Positions 1-12,841 are shown, numbered from the stretch's first letter. The stretch: 64,000 bases of DNA from Piper betle (GCA_033002965.1 JAURVB010013578.1:101694-165693); one strand, 5' to 3'. The notes: generated by a model from the sequence alone, not told the origin. Program-made: numbers and translations.

Positions 1-1730
1 TAATTATAAGTTATGAGCAATGAGGTTCAAGTACACCTGAATATATGATGATAACGACAGAAAGATGATGAGAAATTAGTTATCAGAGTATTTGACAATA
101 TGCAGTATTTTTTTCATGTATTTGATCATAAAATTATTTTTAGGGCGAATAACACATTAGGATTTGTCATACGGCAATTTGCATGGGTTATTAGTTATAG
201 AACATGTTATTATAATGTTATTGTGTGTTTTATATTTTATGATATTTTCCCCTATTTTTTGGATTTTTTAGGATTTATTATGAGTTAGTTGTTATTTTTG
301 ACTTGAGTCGGAGTTAAGTCAACTTTTATTCACGATATTGCCACCGAACCTCACCCCAACCTTTCTTTCCTTCCTAAACCCCGATCGTCGCTAACACCAC
401 CCTGATTCATGTCATCAACGCCACCTCTGGCTGTCACACTACCGCCGATTGACATCGTCGAGCCCTGCTAGAGTGTCATAGTGCCACCCCTAGCCATCAC
501 GGCCGCCGCCCTAGCGCTACCCATCCTAGCGGCATTCCACCGCCAACCGCGCTGCTCCACCACCATTGTGACACCAATGGCCCTCCCTTGAACCTAGACG
601 ACATTTCCCTCATACCCAGTGTTGCCGCTGAGGCCGGTCGAGGGCCAATCGAATGACTGGCCGACACGTCGCCACCACCGCCGGTGGTCATTGTCGTTGT
701 TGCCGTCCTCACAGCCACCACCATTGGCTTGAGCTCGCCTAGCCAGTGCTAACCCATAGCCCCGATTATCCGCACTGAATATGTCATCGAAAAATCGTCG
801 AAAATTGCCCGAAAATCACTGATATTCATTGGATCTTTCGCCGAATTCATCCAATCAAACCAGATCGAACTTCGGACGCCATCGAGTGCCGAATTTGAGT
901 CTCAAGCCGCGCAACAAAACCCTAACCTTTGCTAATTACTAACGACGTGAGGTATAATTAACTTCTATTTAATTTCTTAAAGGTGATAATTATTAACACA
1001 ACATGCTATGATTGATGGATTAAAGTGTTAACTATTTTATTGTAATAAAAATATGAATTTTCTTGATTGGCTTGTATTAAAACGAATGCTAAGGAACTAA
1101 TTAGGTAAACTAAGTAGGTGTCATAATCTAATACAACGTAGCATAGGAAATCTTATATATATTGAGATTGATGTGCGATTGATGTGAGTATGTATTGATA
1201 TGTGTATGCAATAAGATGCGTGAATGCATTATAAGTGGATGTTAGCTTTTAGTTTGATGTGTAGGTACGGAGTAGGAGCTCGCCACATAGGCACATGGGC
1301 ACGATTGGAGCTTCTACCAGATCCATTTAGGCCTCACTTCTGGTTTGACTTCTATACTTTGTCGTGTTTTGTTTTAATAGGTAAGAAGACATGTCGAGTG
1401 GTGGATTTATTATATCCCAATCACCACTGGCCATCTAGCTGTATGAAAATTTTGAATTAATAACCTTTGAGGATGAAATCCCTCGAGTTTGTTTTCAAAA
1501 ACTCAGATCTAGATCATGATGCCTTCGGGCCTATTGTATAAATTCTTACTCAGGCCTATGTGCATGTAGTTTTTCGAGTTTTCAGTAAGAGATGAGATGA
1601 GGGAAAATCAACTACTGCATCTTGAGATAGGATGTGTTTTTGTCAAAGTGGGCTCTGGAATTAGTAAGCGTCTATTCCATTCTTGAGGGATCCTAATAAC
1701 TCCACCTTTGAGTTCCTCAAACCTGGAAAG
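1..1730. repeat. Truncated LTR of the 'TGTAAAACCC' family
   Basis: This stretch aligns by eye, in the same order, with the interior of the complete solo LTR at 42195-45148. Shared landmarks are the block around 40-110 (tatatgatgataacg), the GACTTGAGTCGGAG motif near 300, a GC-rich island (about 340-940), the 'tgaggtataatta' motif near 950, the 'gtacggagtaggagctcgcc' block near 1265 and the 'gggatcctaa..actcc' block near 1690. The start lies outside the window, and similarity stops near 1730, so the 3' end is missing. It is not coding. Strand is left open because no internal region is attached. Confidence 0.75.
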
Positions 1731-2739
1731 TATGGGCTGCACGTGTGATTGTGTGATTATTTATATTCTAATGTTGAGTAAAACACGCATAAAAAATAAC
1801 CTGACTAATAATTGCCTTTTAAAATGGATGGCAAAGCATGAGAGTACCCAAAAAAATCTCACCATATGGTCATTTTTGTAACTTCATATGTCCCCCAAAA
1901 TAAACCGGTTTTGGCTCCTCCCAAGAGCAACGCCGACAATGAATGACGGTGGAGAGACACGACATCTCCATTGGCGTCACTCCTAGGAGGAGCCAAAATT
2001 TTCGCCCCCAAAATGCTCATGACACAAGTAAAACCTAGTGGGTCCCACCCATCGAGCATTTGTTCTGCCAAAATGACAGTCTGGCTCATACTTTCCGAGC
2101 CCACCACCCACCACTCTCCAACATTCAAGAAGGGTACTTTCGACATTTCAAGTTGGGTATAGTCAACCACCGTTGCTCACCAAGGGGCCCGGGCAAACAG
2201 CAAAGCCTTACACGCATCTTGTCCGGAAAAATATGAAAAGAGGGAAGACGCAAGGGCAATTAATCGCTGAAGTAATGGGCAATCAGTGCCCGATTACTTG
2301 GGATTGTGGTCCTCGACAGGTGGGGTAGGGCTGAGTTACCTCCGAGGAAATTGTGCGTAATAAACACTACCCATATATATATATACTACCTTAGACCCGC
2401 ATAACCTAAAGGCCATATCTAACAAAATTTTAAAATTTTATTAAAAATTAAAATAAAAGATATGTAATTTTTTTAAAATTCACTTTTAAATAAAATATAA
2501 TAAATAAATATATAATTATTTTATAATTTAAAAACCTAGTAAAAAATATCTACAATTTTAATTTAAAAATTCATAATAAGATCAAAACTAATATTTACTT
2601 AAAAACCAATATAAATTGTTTTGTACCAAAAAGATTCAAATATTTAAAAGGACCTCAACTTTTAATCACTAAAATTATGCCTAAATGTTATGTAATTAAT
2701 TAAAGTTATACATCAATTTTTTATACCATTGCCGGACCT
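1731..2739. other. AT-rich intergenic stretch, no gene seen
   Basis: No coding signal was found. The stretch holds the hairpin at 1891-2014, a short TA run near 2373-2385 and very AT-rich sequence from about 2410 to 2730. The short reading frames in it overlap the hairpin on both strands and have no recognisable domain. Confidence 0.5.
1891..2014. repeat. Imperfect inverted repeat (foldback) of about 124 bp
   Basis: The left arm (from 1891, containing TTTTGGCTCCTCCC and then ACGCCGACAATG) pairs with the right arm (CATTGGCGTCACTCC followed by AGGAGGAGCCAAAA, ending near 2014). The arms are about 50 nt each with a few mismatches and small bulges. It could be a small foldback element or a relic of a larger repeat. 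No flanking target duplication was identified. Confidence 0.6.
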
Positions 2740-3130
2740 CCAATGACATCAATGGCCCTCTTCCCCTGCCCATCGCCGTTCTCCCCCTCCCCTCGCCGTT
2801 TTCCTTCCTGGCCACCGGCCACCTACTGCTGTCGTTTTCCTTGTCACAACAACCTCGAGCATGTGCCGTCCAGGCGTGGGGAAGAATCGGGTAGGTAGCA
2901 GTGGGTGGCCGAGAAGGAAAACGGTAGGGAGAGGGGGAAGGAAGGGAGGCGGTAGCGAGGCAGCGACAGCACTGGCAAGCGACGTTGCTAGCTTGCAGTA
3001 GGCTAGAGCAAGGCCGCTGGCAGTAGGGTGGCGTAGCAAAATAGAGGGGGGGGGTGGAAGGGGCGGCAACGATCGGTCGGTAAGGGACAACACAAGGGAC
3101 AAGGTGCGGGGGGTAGTTTCATAATAAAAA
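2740..3130 (-). repeat. GC-rich LTR-like segment, inverted
   Basis: Read on the minus strand, this segment begins with a motif of the form CTTGAGTC..GCGAGTCAAG, then TTTTTATTA, then a run of C-rich sequence. The 'TGTAAAACCC' LTRs have the same layout (for example 42610-42700: GACTCGAGC..GAGTCAAG, then 'acgaaattgccaccc', then a C-rich island). It is therefore probably a diverged internal LTR fragment in inverse orientation. The reading frames through it look like compositional artefacts. Confidence 0.45.
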
Positions 3131-3144
3131 CTTGACTCGCTACC

Positions 3145-3309
3145 GACTCAAGTTAATATTACAAAATATATCCCAAAAAAGATTAAAAAAATACATTAAA
3201 ATGTCATAAAATAAAATAATCAATTTTTAATGGATTATTTTATTTTATAGTATTTTACTCTATTTATTTCATATTTTTTGAGATGTATTTTGTAATATTG
3301 ACTCGAGTC
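3145..3309. repeat. Palindromic unit 1 (foldback, about 165 bp)
   Basis: The two halves are near reverse complements. The unit begins GACTCAAGTTAATATTACAAAA and ends with the inverse, TTTTGTAATATTGACTCGAGTC, with TAAAATAAAATAATC / GATTATTTTATTTTA at the centre. Arms are about 75-80 nt. The size and AT-rich stem fit a MITE-like or foldback structure. The outer motif also occurs in the nearby LTR family. Confidence 0.7.
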
Positions 3310-3359
3310 TGGAAGGAAATTAGCGGGGTAGTTTTGTAATAAAACTTAACTCACTCCCA

Positions 3360-3520
3360 ACTCGAGTCAATATTACGAAATGTATCCCAAAAAATATAAA
3401 AAATACAGTAAAATATCACAAAATAAAATAATCGAGTTCTAATGGATTATTTTATTTTATCATATTTTAATTTATTTTTTCATATTTTTTGAGATGTATT
3501 TTATAATATTGACTTGAGTC
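3360..3520. repeat. Palindromic unit 2 (foldback, about 160 bp)
   Basis: This is a second copy of the 3145-3309 palindrome in the same layout, offset by about 215 bp. It starts ACTCGAGTCAATATTACGAAA and ends with the near-inverse TATAATATTGACTTGAGTC. The two units and the linker form a tandem duplication of a palindrome, and both are flanked by GAGTCAAG/TTTTATTACAAAATTG motifs. Confidence 0.7.
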
Positions 3521-4245
3521 GGGAGTGAGTCGAGCTTTTATTACAAAATTGCCATCGTTTCGTTTTTCTTCACTAACTATGTTTTCTCACCCATAGAGCG
3601 AGTCAAGTTTCTCCCCCACCCAGCAAAGATGGGTGATGTCCAGAGTTTCGGGCCAGCAGTGGTACGCTGCCTAGAGTCAGGATCGAATTAAGTTTTTACT
3701 ACAAAATTATTTTATTTTTTTTAAAATTTATTTTGTAATATTGGTTGCGCCCTCTTCCCCAGGCTTGGACGGCGCATACATGGGGTCACCGTGCAGCACA
3801 ACCAAGCGCCGCATCCTTGCCACCGCTGCCACAGCCCCTCTGCAACAGCGCGTTTCCCCGACCCACCATCACCATGACCTCACTATCTTTGCATCAATGC
3901 CGCTATCGTGTGCCTCTGCGTCCTTGCCACTGCAGCCTCATTGCCGCCATCGTGGTCTCGCATGCCACGACCCCTCTGCCCCCTGCTGGCCACTGCAACC
4001 CTTCCTCCCTGCCACCGCCGCAGCTCCCCACCGCGACAACGCGCCTCTGTCGTAGTGGTCCCCTCTGCCACCATAGCCCTCGCCGCCACTGTGGCCCCGC
4101 CTGCCATCTCATCGCGGCTGGCAAAACAAAATAGAGGGAGGGGAGGGGATGGTTATTTTTCGGCCATTGGATCGTGGAATAAAACTAAAGCACAACCAAG
4201 ATGGCTGTGCTATAGCACAAATTTCTTTTTCCCTATATATATATA
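3521..4245. repeat. GC-rich LTR-like island, non-coding
   Basis: After GAGTCGAGCTTTTATTACAAAATTGCC (3520-3550), and again from about 3690, the sequence turns C-rich (3740-4125). The same transition occurs in the LTR copies at 290-400 and 42600-42700. Frames on both strands stay open through 3740-4125, but only because stop codons are rare in CCN-rich sequence. No protein family is recognisable. It is best read as a diverged LTR fragment. Confidence 0.4.
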
Positions 4246-4557
4246 GTCGATTCTTTGTGCCAGAGGCAGAGAATCATCTCTATGCCACAAATTAATCTGG
4301 GCTATCCGATTACAGGGACGGCCCATATCTATTTTTTAAAAAAGAAAATACGGCCACTCAGCTGCAGTGTCGGCCGCGAGAGGCCACCGCGGGCAGATAT
4401 GGCCACCACCGACGGCGGGCGGCCTTGTTTGGCCACCCACCGGCCAAATCAGGCCGCAAGGCAGCCAGACATGGTCCGCCCTGGCCAGATTGGGCTGCGT
4501 GGCCAAGATCTGGGGCAAGAAAGTTTTCCTGCCCCTTGCTCTTGGAAAACTTTCCTC

Positions 4558-4737
<180 letters not shown>

Positions 4738-7228
4738 CATGATTCTTTCAAGAAAAAAGTGAGCAATATGAGCATCCACAGCGATGATGTTTTTCATAAA
4801 GCTAAAATTAATAAGATTCATTAGATGATGAAGATAGTATTTTTCCAATTTAAAAAAAATATACAGTAATGTGATTTGAACATATGACTAGATATACATG
4901 CCGTTAGTATTTTTTTAGCAGCCGTAACTGATATTAAGATTTAAGTGTTCCAAAATAAAAGGTTAGAATCATTTTTTTCAAGAAAGGTTAGTATCTTTTT
5001 TTTTTCCAGGCAGGTTAGAATCACGTTTCACCTAGACGAGAGGCATACGATGGGTAAAATTTATTGCCTTGTTCTATATCGACTGATGGACAACTTAAAC
5101 TTTTCTACTGGAATTAAAACAAATGAGAATTTTAGCATTGGCTAAAATTTTTAATTTGCAATTTATATCCTTAGAACACTTAAAATGAGTTACCAGAGTT
5201 CAAAGGAATTAATACTTTGACGACCGTTTAAAGTGTAGCGAACCCGATGGTTACAATGCAAAAAATTCTGAAATGAAACTAATCAAAACAGTGCAGACTA
5301 AATTTTAATTATATTTTACATTTCTTTTATGGAAAAAATTATCATATAATTTTTATTAGGGTTGACAGCTGAACATATTCATTGAATTTACAAGTTTTTT
5401 TATACCAATCGACGAGACCTTTAAGCCTCCAAAATTGCATGTTCCTCAAATTGGGACTCCAACATGGTAATAAGCACCCGCCTCGTACAGGAAGGGAATT
5501 TAGCACCCTATCCTTCTAAAAGGAAAGATCAATCTTCCTTAATATTTCTCTTTTTATATGGTTTTTTTGTCTAATATATGCATGCTCCATCTTTTTATTG
5601 GTATTTTTGTCATTGACAAAATTAGGTAAAAACTCTGATCACTTGATGAATTCAAAATCTTAAACCTCAATCATTCAACTATTTTTCTTGGACAGTCTGA
5701 TCCTGTTTCAACCCCAAGTTGTTTGATTGGGTTGTTGTTGTGTTCCCAAACCAGAGTCATTCTCACTCACCACATTACCTGCCTCAAATTCTCAGATCCA
5801 TGTGGAGCCCATTGTGCTAGGATGAATGAGCTTCATATCTAACAAATTATTTGAATTGCTGATTGAAATGTTTGTTAACCTTATTTGCCTCACTAAGATT
5901 TTCCCCCATATTTATTGATTTTATTAGATCGATAATCATCTTGGTCCGGCTTCTTTAGTACCTATATACTAGTCAACGGCTCAAATATATTTTTTATTTT
6001 TATATTAAATAAATGAATAGCTTAATATATATATATATATATGTATTAAATTATTTTAAAAATAAATAATTTTTTAAAATTAAGTATATATTTATAAGAC
6101 CACTTATGTACATATATATAATGAAAAATAATTATTATTAAGAAGAGATTTATTAAGATCATAAATAGAATTTGTTAGAAATAATAAATATGAGGAACCA
6201 TTTTTATTATAAATAGGTGTAATGAGGATTAATAAGCGTATTTCGGTTAAGTAATGCATATTGGGAAGTCTTACAATGAAAATGTGGCCCGTGTAAATTT
6301 ATTCTTAATGTTGGCCAAGAATTTATATTAATAAAAAACCCGACCTACATTGATAGGTAATAGATTTAAGCTAGTTATTGACTTGGAGATCATCTAGTTT
6401 GTATTTTTAAAATAAATTGATTCTATATATGTATACTTTATAGTTACAATTAGTTTCCACTTAGGAAAATATTACTTGTGTTTTCTTTCAAAATTTACTT
6501 TGATATTTAGAAGTGTTTTCGTCAATTAATCAGGAACAAAATGTAGAACATATAAAGAGAGACAACTTTCAGTTTTCAGAATACTTCCCCCGCTAATTTA
6601 TACCACTTAGCTTCAATTATTTTGAATTAGTGACATCAAACATGCATTATCCATGCAAAAAATAGAACATTTCGTAGAATTTAATCATTTTAATTTGTTT
6701 CTAAATTCGGACAGTTTAAACCTTGTGTTAAAACTCAAACTCCTGAAAATGACAATTGGATAATTACTTCAACTCCTTTTCCTTCTTTCGAATTATGCCC
6801 TGAGAGTTTTAGATAGTCTGAAGCTCTCATCCTTTTTCTGAACTTAAGGCTTAAGACCGATGATTTAGAAGCAATGGTGGAATTGATAATTATTTCATCT
6901 CCCACAGAAAGGTTAATTTGAGCTGCAAGACGTGTAGTTGGAAGTTATTTTCAAATGTACCTCACGAGGCTTGATGAAGAAAGCGGGAAAAGGGACCATG
7001 TACATATCTTCGTTCTAAACGAAAGGAATGAGACCCTAAATCACAGCCTTTTTTGCATCTTGCATTTGCGTCCAAAATGTGGAAGGATGTGAACATGCCA
7101 CCAACCTCGTAATTTTAGGTCAAATTTCCGTTCAGACAACAATCACATCATTGTTTCGTGAGCGTGACATGAAAGAAATTCAACTCATATGTACATATGT
7201 AAAGCAAAAATATTAATCTCCAACATTT

Positions 7229-7421
7229 AGGGGCCACCGCCTTTAATAATCACACAAAGCACCATTAGTTGGGATTCCTTTTTGCGTCAAAAGTATGCCC
7301 TTCAGTTGATACATTGATTTGAGCAGAGTATACTTTTGATTAGGTGATGTGATACTTGTGGGAAACCACATTATGGTACTTGCCAATGCTTCTTTCTTAA
7401 TTCAATAGTAGAAAAGTGAGG
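7229..7421. repeat. Dispersed direct repeat, copy A
   Basis: This is collinear with 8029-8217. Both contain 'gccacc..ctttaat', 'actcctttttg/attcctttttg', 'caaaagt.t.ccctt.agttgat' and 'gggaaaccaca.t..ggtact'. The copies are diverged and about 800 bp apart. The function is unknown. Confidence 0.65.
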
Positions 7422-8028
7422 GAAAACGATAAGAGTCGGATTAACTATATTCATGAATATGTGATCTGAATCCAAACATTATATTTATTTCATTCCCCAT
7501 ATTTTTATTTAAATTAAATCTGGCAAACCCCCTGTATCTTGCCCAATCCGATCAAAACAATGTCACTTTTTTTTAAAAAAGAAATATACAAATTTTGATA
7601 TAAAATATAGAAAAATATTATTATTTTTAATATTTTTTAAAAAATAAATAAAATATATGATTTTATAAAGATTGAATATAAAATATGGATCAAATATACC
7701 TATATCTATATCTTGTTCGAATTTGGATATTTGAATCTTCGATATGATGTGATCGAAAAAATAACATGAATAATATAAAATTTAATATTGAAATTGAGAA
7801 AATATAATAATAAATATTATTATTTTAAATATTGAAAACACAATTTTATAAAATATGACATATCCAAATTAAATACATATCGGATCACCTAAAACTCGAG
7901 TTTGATCTGAATATTTTTTGATGTATCATTATATCTTAAAAGACAAATTAAAATACGATTAAAAATTAGTTTGGATCGTATATAAATAAATAGTATATAT
8001 GCCAAATTTACTGATTTTGGATATCATT

Positions 8029-8217
8029 TTAGTGCCACCTACTTTAATCATCATCACTGTCTCATAAATTATGATTAGTTAAGACTCCTTTTTGTGCCAA
8101 AAGTGTACCCTTTAGTTGATTCCTTGTATTGGACTGATCAGGTGAACAGAATCTTATGGGAAACCACACTGGTACTAAGCAATGTCTGTCTAGTCAATGG
8201 TTGAAAGGTGAAAGGCA
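8029..8217. repeat. Dispersed direct repeat, copy B
   Basis: This is the partner of 7229-7421 in the same orientation. The 600 bp between them is AT-rich sequence absent from the repeat unit, so this could be an old segmental duplication or the remains of an insertion flanked by repeats. Confidence 0.65.
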
Positions 8218-8522
8218 GCTGTCATATATCTCAAAAAAACAAGGCGGGAGATGTGTTTTTTTTGCTTGAAAGAGATCTTGCATTGGTGACTAGCACTTTC
8301 TCCAAAATAAGAAAGTGGTTATTCAATTTCAAAGACTTTCATTACACTAATGAAGAGAACATGGGAAAGCTTCTAGGCGTATGTGTTATTAGCTGGAAGA
8401 TTAAGATAGCTCATGTTGTGAAGATTATTCTTTTCGTTGTCTGTGGTGGTGTAGAAAGGCTAGTGTGGGAGTATTGGATAAGCATATATAAGCTGTTAGC
8501 CACTCTCTGATGAGGTGGTTAC

Positions 8523-10009
8523 TGTCACAAGGGTCAACTTAGGGTTTAAAATTTTTGCCCTAACTACCTCCGTGCGGCGTGTTTCCTCCCTGGAAACACC
8601 AGCCAACACCACCTCCGCACCCACCAATGTGTTGTGGTGCACAGCGGCCTCGGACCACACACTTGCGAATACGGCATGAACCCAGTCCTGGTACCGCACC
8701 CAGCTACAAGCGCCACTAGTACCGGTATCAGGCTACCAGCGATTGTACTGAACACACACACCAATCACCAAGCCGTAGTGACTACGCGTCCCACGTACCG
8801 ATCACCCATCTCGGTACCAATAGACCTCGGAATCACAGGTCTAACCCCGGTGGCCAAACACGATGCATACACCACAAGAATTACAGGAACTTGTCCCAAC
8901 CTCTATTCCACTAGTATGAATACAGGATATACAAGTGTCTACACCCTAGACTACTTGCCGGTCGTGGACATGCAAACCCCACGACCGTGCCTCTCGACCC
9001 TCACTCGACAGGACTTCACCCAACCCTCGGTTCACCACGCAGGGTTGCCGAACAACTGGTATGTGAGCCCTGACCCTAAAGGCGGACGTCAACTACCCCG
9101 GTAGTCCCCCTTGAAGTTCCAGACCGCCCCTCGGCCTGACTGCAGTAACCCCAAGGCATCCCCTTGCCCGGCCAAGTTTCTCTCCTCCACCAAGATCACT
9201 CACACACTCTTCACATGTTGTTCTCCTCTTGTCTGATCTCTACATAAGGATGTCACCTCCTTATATAGACATCCTGGCCTTAGTGTGACACCTCATCAGC
9301 TTGCATCCTCACCATCGAAGTCTTGATCAACGGCTCCCATCCTCCAAGCCTTGTCATCGACCCCCTTGGTGTTCCAGCAGAATTACCAGAAAGACCCACC
9401 CTTGGGTGTGGCGCAAATGCCTCATCAACTTCCTGGATGTGGCATGGTCGCCTGGCTCGACCCAGCGACCCCAATACCGAACCCTGGTCCGTCTGTTCCA
9501 CAGCACCCATGCGCGTGCACGATAACCCCTACCGCACCTTGGCTCGGTCACTCGCACACCTGCGCACCCGTGACTACCGCATGTCGCACGGTAGTACCCG
9601 GCCCTGGCGCCCAGCACGCTCGGTCAGTGGTGCTTGGTCACTCGCACCCTACGCATCCGGAACCCGCAACTTCTATCCGCACATGATGCTCGGTAGAACG
9701 TCCCGGCTGCGCCTGACCCGTCACGCACCTGGAACCCGCACCATGCTCAGTACACGGTAACGGTGCTCGGTACTCGTTACCGATCATGTCCGCTACCCAA
9801 CTGCTATCGGTACTGTCCGATATCTCGCCCGGTACAACAACTCGCCCGATAGACCCCATGCACCACGATGCACTTCACACTAACACGGAAATATGCTCGG
9901 TAGATTGTTCACCACTCGGATAGCACCCTACCCGACTTGGACGCGAGAATGCTAGGAACAACCGCCAAACCCTAGCTCTCGTTCGTCCCACGAGCTAAAC
10001 CCCGTAACA
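8523..10009 (-). mobile_element. Solo LTR, chromovirus-related (1487 bp)
   Basis: The element starts TGTCACAAGG and ends CCCGTAACA on the plus strand, so it has TG..CA ends. It is flanked on both sides by GTTAC (8518-8522 and 10010-10014), a perfect 5-bp target duplication. Its content parallels the LTRs at 32725-34586 and 47404-49220: 'GTGTTTCC..CCTGGAAACACCAGCC' near the left end, 'GTGGACATGCAAACCCCACGA' in the middle, and 'TGCTAGGAACAAC.GCCAAACCCTA' near the right end. It is shorter and clearly diverged, so it belongs to a related family. No internal region is attached, which implies LTR-LTR recombination. The minus strand is inferred from the full element at 32725-49220. Confidence 0.9.
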
Positions 10010-10014
10010 GTTAC

Positions 10015-10989
10015 CAAGGGGGGATAGGTTTTGGAGATGCATGTTTGGAGAATAAAAACTGCTTGCTCACTTGATTATATTTATAATTGTATATTATAGT
10101 CTATACTAGTGCTCTTGATCATGTGGAAGAAATCCAAATAGTTATCATTATGAGCCACGCATATATATATATATATATATATAAGATTTTTTAATTTACT
10201 CTTTTTTTTAGAACTTTAAGTTTATAATTTTCTTAAAGATTATGCAAAACACTACAAAATATATTGAAATTATTAGAGTTCCTAATAATATTATGGTTAA
10301 ACTTACTATAGGTTTGTGTATGTGCAGACTTATTAATGCATCTTATCTCTGGTAATAACAATAGTAAAATACATTCAACAGCTAACGCATACTAATACTA
10401 CTACAACTATAATTACAATTGTTCCTAATAATATCAATTCTATACTGATCATTAACTTGTTTCTTACAAGTTAAAACTAATAGTGTTTTTAATTAGCCCA
10501 CTTCCCTTTTTGGCATGTTCCTTTGGAATTAACGGCTAAATGACTTCCCGTCTTGATGCCAATATCCTAGACTCAGAGGCCTTTATCAGGAAAGTCCAAG
10601 CTAAATTAAATCCTCTTAGTTTTAATGATAATTAAGCTTTTTCATATGGCATAAGACACTTCAAAAATACATAAACACACGTATAATATCTTTAATTCAA
10701 AAGCACATAAACACACTTACAATAGTTTTAGATCTACACGATCTATTACAAACTGGACTCTAAACTTGTTGTAGACTCCAATAATTTCTTCTTGCAACCA
10801 CTTACTTTTTACAAGCACACAATGAATCCTTTTACAGACTTGGATTCGACTCAGCTTTTAAATGAAACTTTACAAGTCCGGACATATCTGATTTGTACAT
10901 GATATTCTTTTTCATATCCATCTACCACTTTTTGACACATCTTCTTTTTTTTCTTTTCAGCCTCAAATATTTATTGATGAGGAATTCTC
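10015..10989. other. AT-rich intergenic region
   Basis: No gene was recognised. It contains a short TA run (10161-10183). The part nearest 10990 may include the outer end of the pararetroviral fragment, whose left limit I could not fix. Confidence 0.4.
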
Positions 10990-12841
10990 CACGTAGTCCA
11001 GATTCTTTTTAGATATCTCTGAGGTATTGTCTGGGAATCCTGGGTGACGGCATGCCACTTTCTTCATTCTGAGAGTCTTCAGTTTCGTTAGGGTCTTGGG
11101 CATCTTGATATTCATCATATTCATCACTGTCCTGTTCAGATTCATTTTCTTCCCAATTCCACCAATTCCTCTCTTGGTGGGAAGGATTAGCATACCTATC
11201 TTGCATACTTAGACGAGGTTGTTGTGGCTCAGGGCTGATTAGGAACTACCTGATCATCTGGTTGCACGTCCTCATTAGGAACCACATAATCTTCTTCATC
11301 TTTATCTTCCTCCATATGTTCCTCAGCATATAAATGAGCATTATAAACATAATGTCCATTTTGAGTATTGTAAACATAATGTCCATTTTGAAAGATCCCT
11401 TCCACAATATCTTCCTGGGTAATGTGATGTCCTTCGCTAGCAAATGAGCATCTCATCTTCCAATGTCCTGAGCCATAGATTTGGATGGTCCGGCCTTCTA
11501 CTAATAAGTTATAACTAGCCCAGTGATGATGAAATTTCCTTCTCCTTTCCTGTTCAATATGCAAATAGAAGTTTATATCATCCATGAATTCTATATCATA
11601 TGGGTATGAATTAGTATACTGGGCCGACTGAAGAGGTACTAGAAATATTTCATGTCGGGCTGGCTCTTTAGTTAGTCCATGGCTTTTTGGTGGTATGGAG
11701 TAGATTTGGGCCTGTACATACTCTGTCGTAGTAATATTGCCTATGGTGATCTTCCATTTTCCCCCAAAAATAAACACTTCTTCAGCTCTGTTAAATATGA
11801 TGTAGTCTATCATGCCATAATCCAGTAGATCCATGATCTGACTTTGCGACAAGGAGCACTGAGACATATTGATCTGTGCCTTCAAAAATCCAGCTGGTTG
11901 ATCATGATAGCTGAAGTATTCTTGGGTTACAGATAAACCATCATATAGATTTCTATGGTGAGCTACCATTAGAAAATTTTGCAATTCAATCATCTTTTGA
12001 TAAAATCCCATCCGAGCCTTTTCTAAAATAATTACTTCTATTTCTTGAAAGGCTTCAAAAAGAGGTTGCAGGGTAATGCATGTGAACTGGGGCATTTTAA
12101 GTCTCACATATAAACATTCCAAAGTCCTATTGCAGTAGGGTATTCCAATTTTCTTGTGTCTATAAAGCTTCATTAAGTAATCGTTCTATACTTTCACCAT
12201 TTCTTCCAAGTCTTTTGTCCTTTCATTTAATTCTTCTTGAAGCTCTATTATTTCGTTCTTCTTAATTTCCAGCTTGATCTCCAGTACATCCTTCATCTCT
12301 TTTAGTTGTCTATTTTCTTGCTCTTGCATCATATTTTCCATCTCATAATTTGCCTGCATGATAGCAACAGGAGTTCCACCTTGTTTCACATAATAATCTG
12401 GTCCCAGACTGCTTCTAGCATATTTTAAGGCATCCTCCAATGTATAAAATCCTTTGTATACAGGCTATTCATGTCCATTAGTCGCTTGTCTGACTGAGTT
12501 CCATTTGACAAATACTCCTGTTTGATGTCCTTTTGCCTGGCAAGCTGAGTGTTTTTCTGGATGGAGCTCATATACTGACATAGAGCTTGGAGAGCTCTGT
12601 GCTTTTGGAATGTAGACTTACTATTCCATATATTGTCTGCCAAAGCCTGCTGGCTTTCATCCAGAGCAATATTGTTGGGAGCTTCATACTTATTTTCAGT
12701 AAAAGAAAACAACTGGAAAGGTCCAAAATTATAGAGCCTTATTGGTTCATCCACATAAAATACCGACTTAGGTTGAACTTTCATTTTCTCTCTGAATTCC
12801 CTTGCCGTCATCTTTTTTGATGAAGAAGATGAAGAGGCCAT
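10990..12841 (-). pseudogene. Endogenous caulimovirid, ORF downstream of pol (broken)
   Basis: A set of minus-strand frames lies directly downstream of the viral RNase H. An N-terminal piece begins with a Met-Ala-polySer start at 12841 and runs to about 12428. A coiled-coil-like Glu/Lys/Leu-rich piece covers 12186-12440, a long piece 11229-12173, and an acidic Asp/Glu-rich tail 11009-11206. The pieces are in different frames, so the ORF is interrupted at least three times. Near 11340-11390 an eight-codon unit (QNGHYVYN) is duplicated in tandem. Some caulimovirids, such as florendoviruses, carry an ORF of unknown function at this position; assignment to that ORF is inference from position only. 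It is not functional as it stands. Confidence 0.6.

Noticed and set aside
3741..4246. Five overlapping frames on both strands
   Set aside because: C-rich low-complexity sequence with few stops in any frame.
8208..8510. 100-codon plus-strand frame
   Set aside because: It starts within a dispersed repeat, has no recognisable motif and no convincing gene context.
8634..9760. Several open frames of 70-156 codons
   Set aside because: They lie inside the solo LTR at 8523-10009. The composition is GC-richer, which lowers stop frequency, and overlapping frames on both strands argue against coding.
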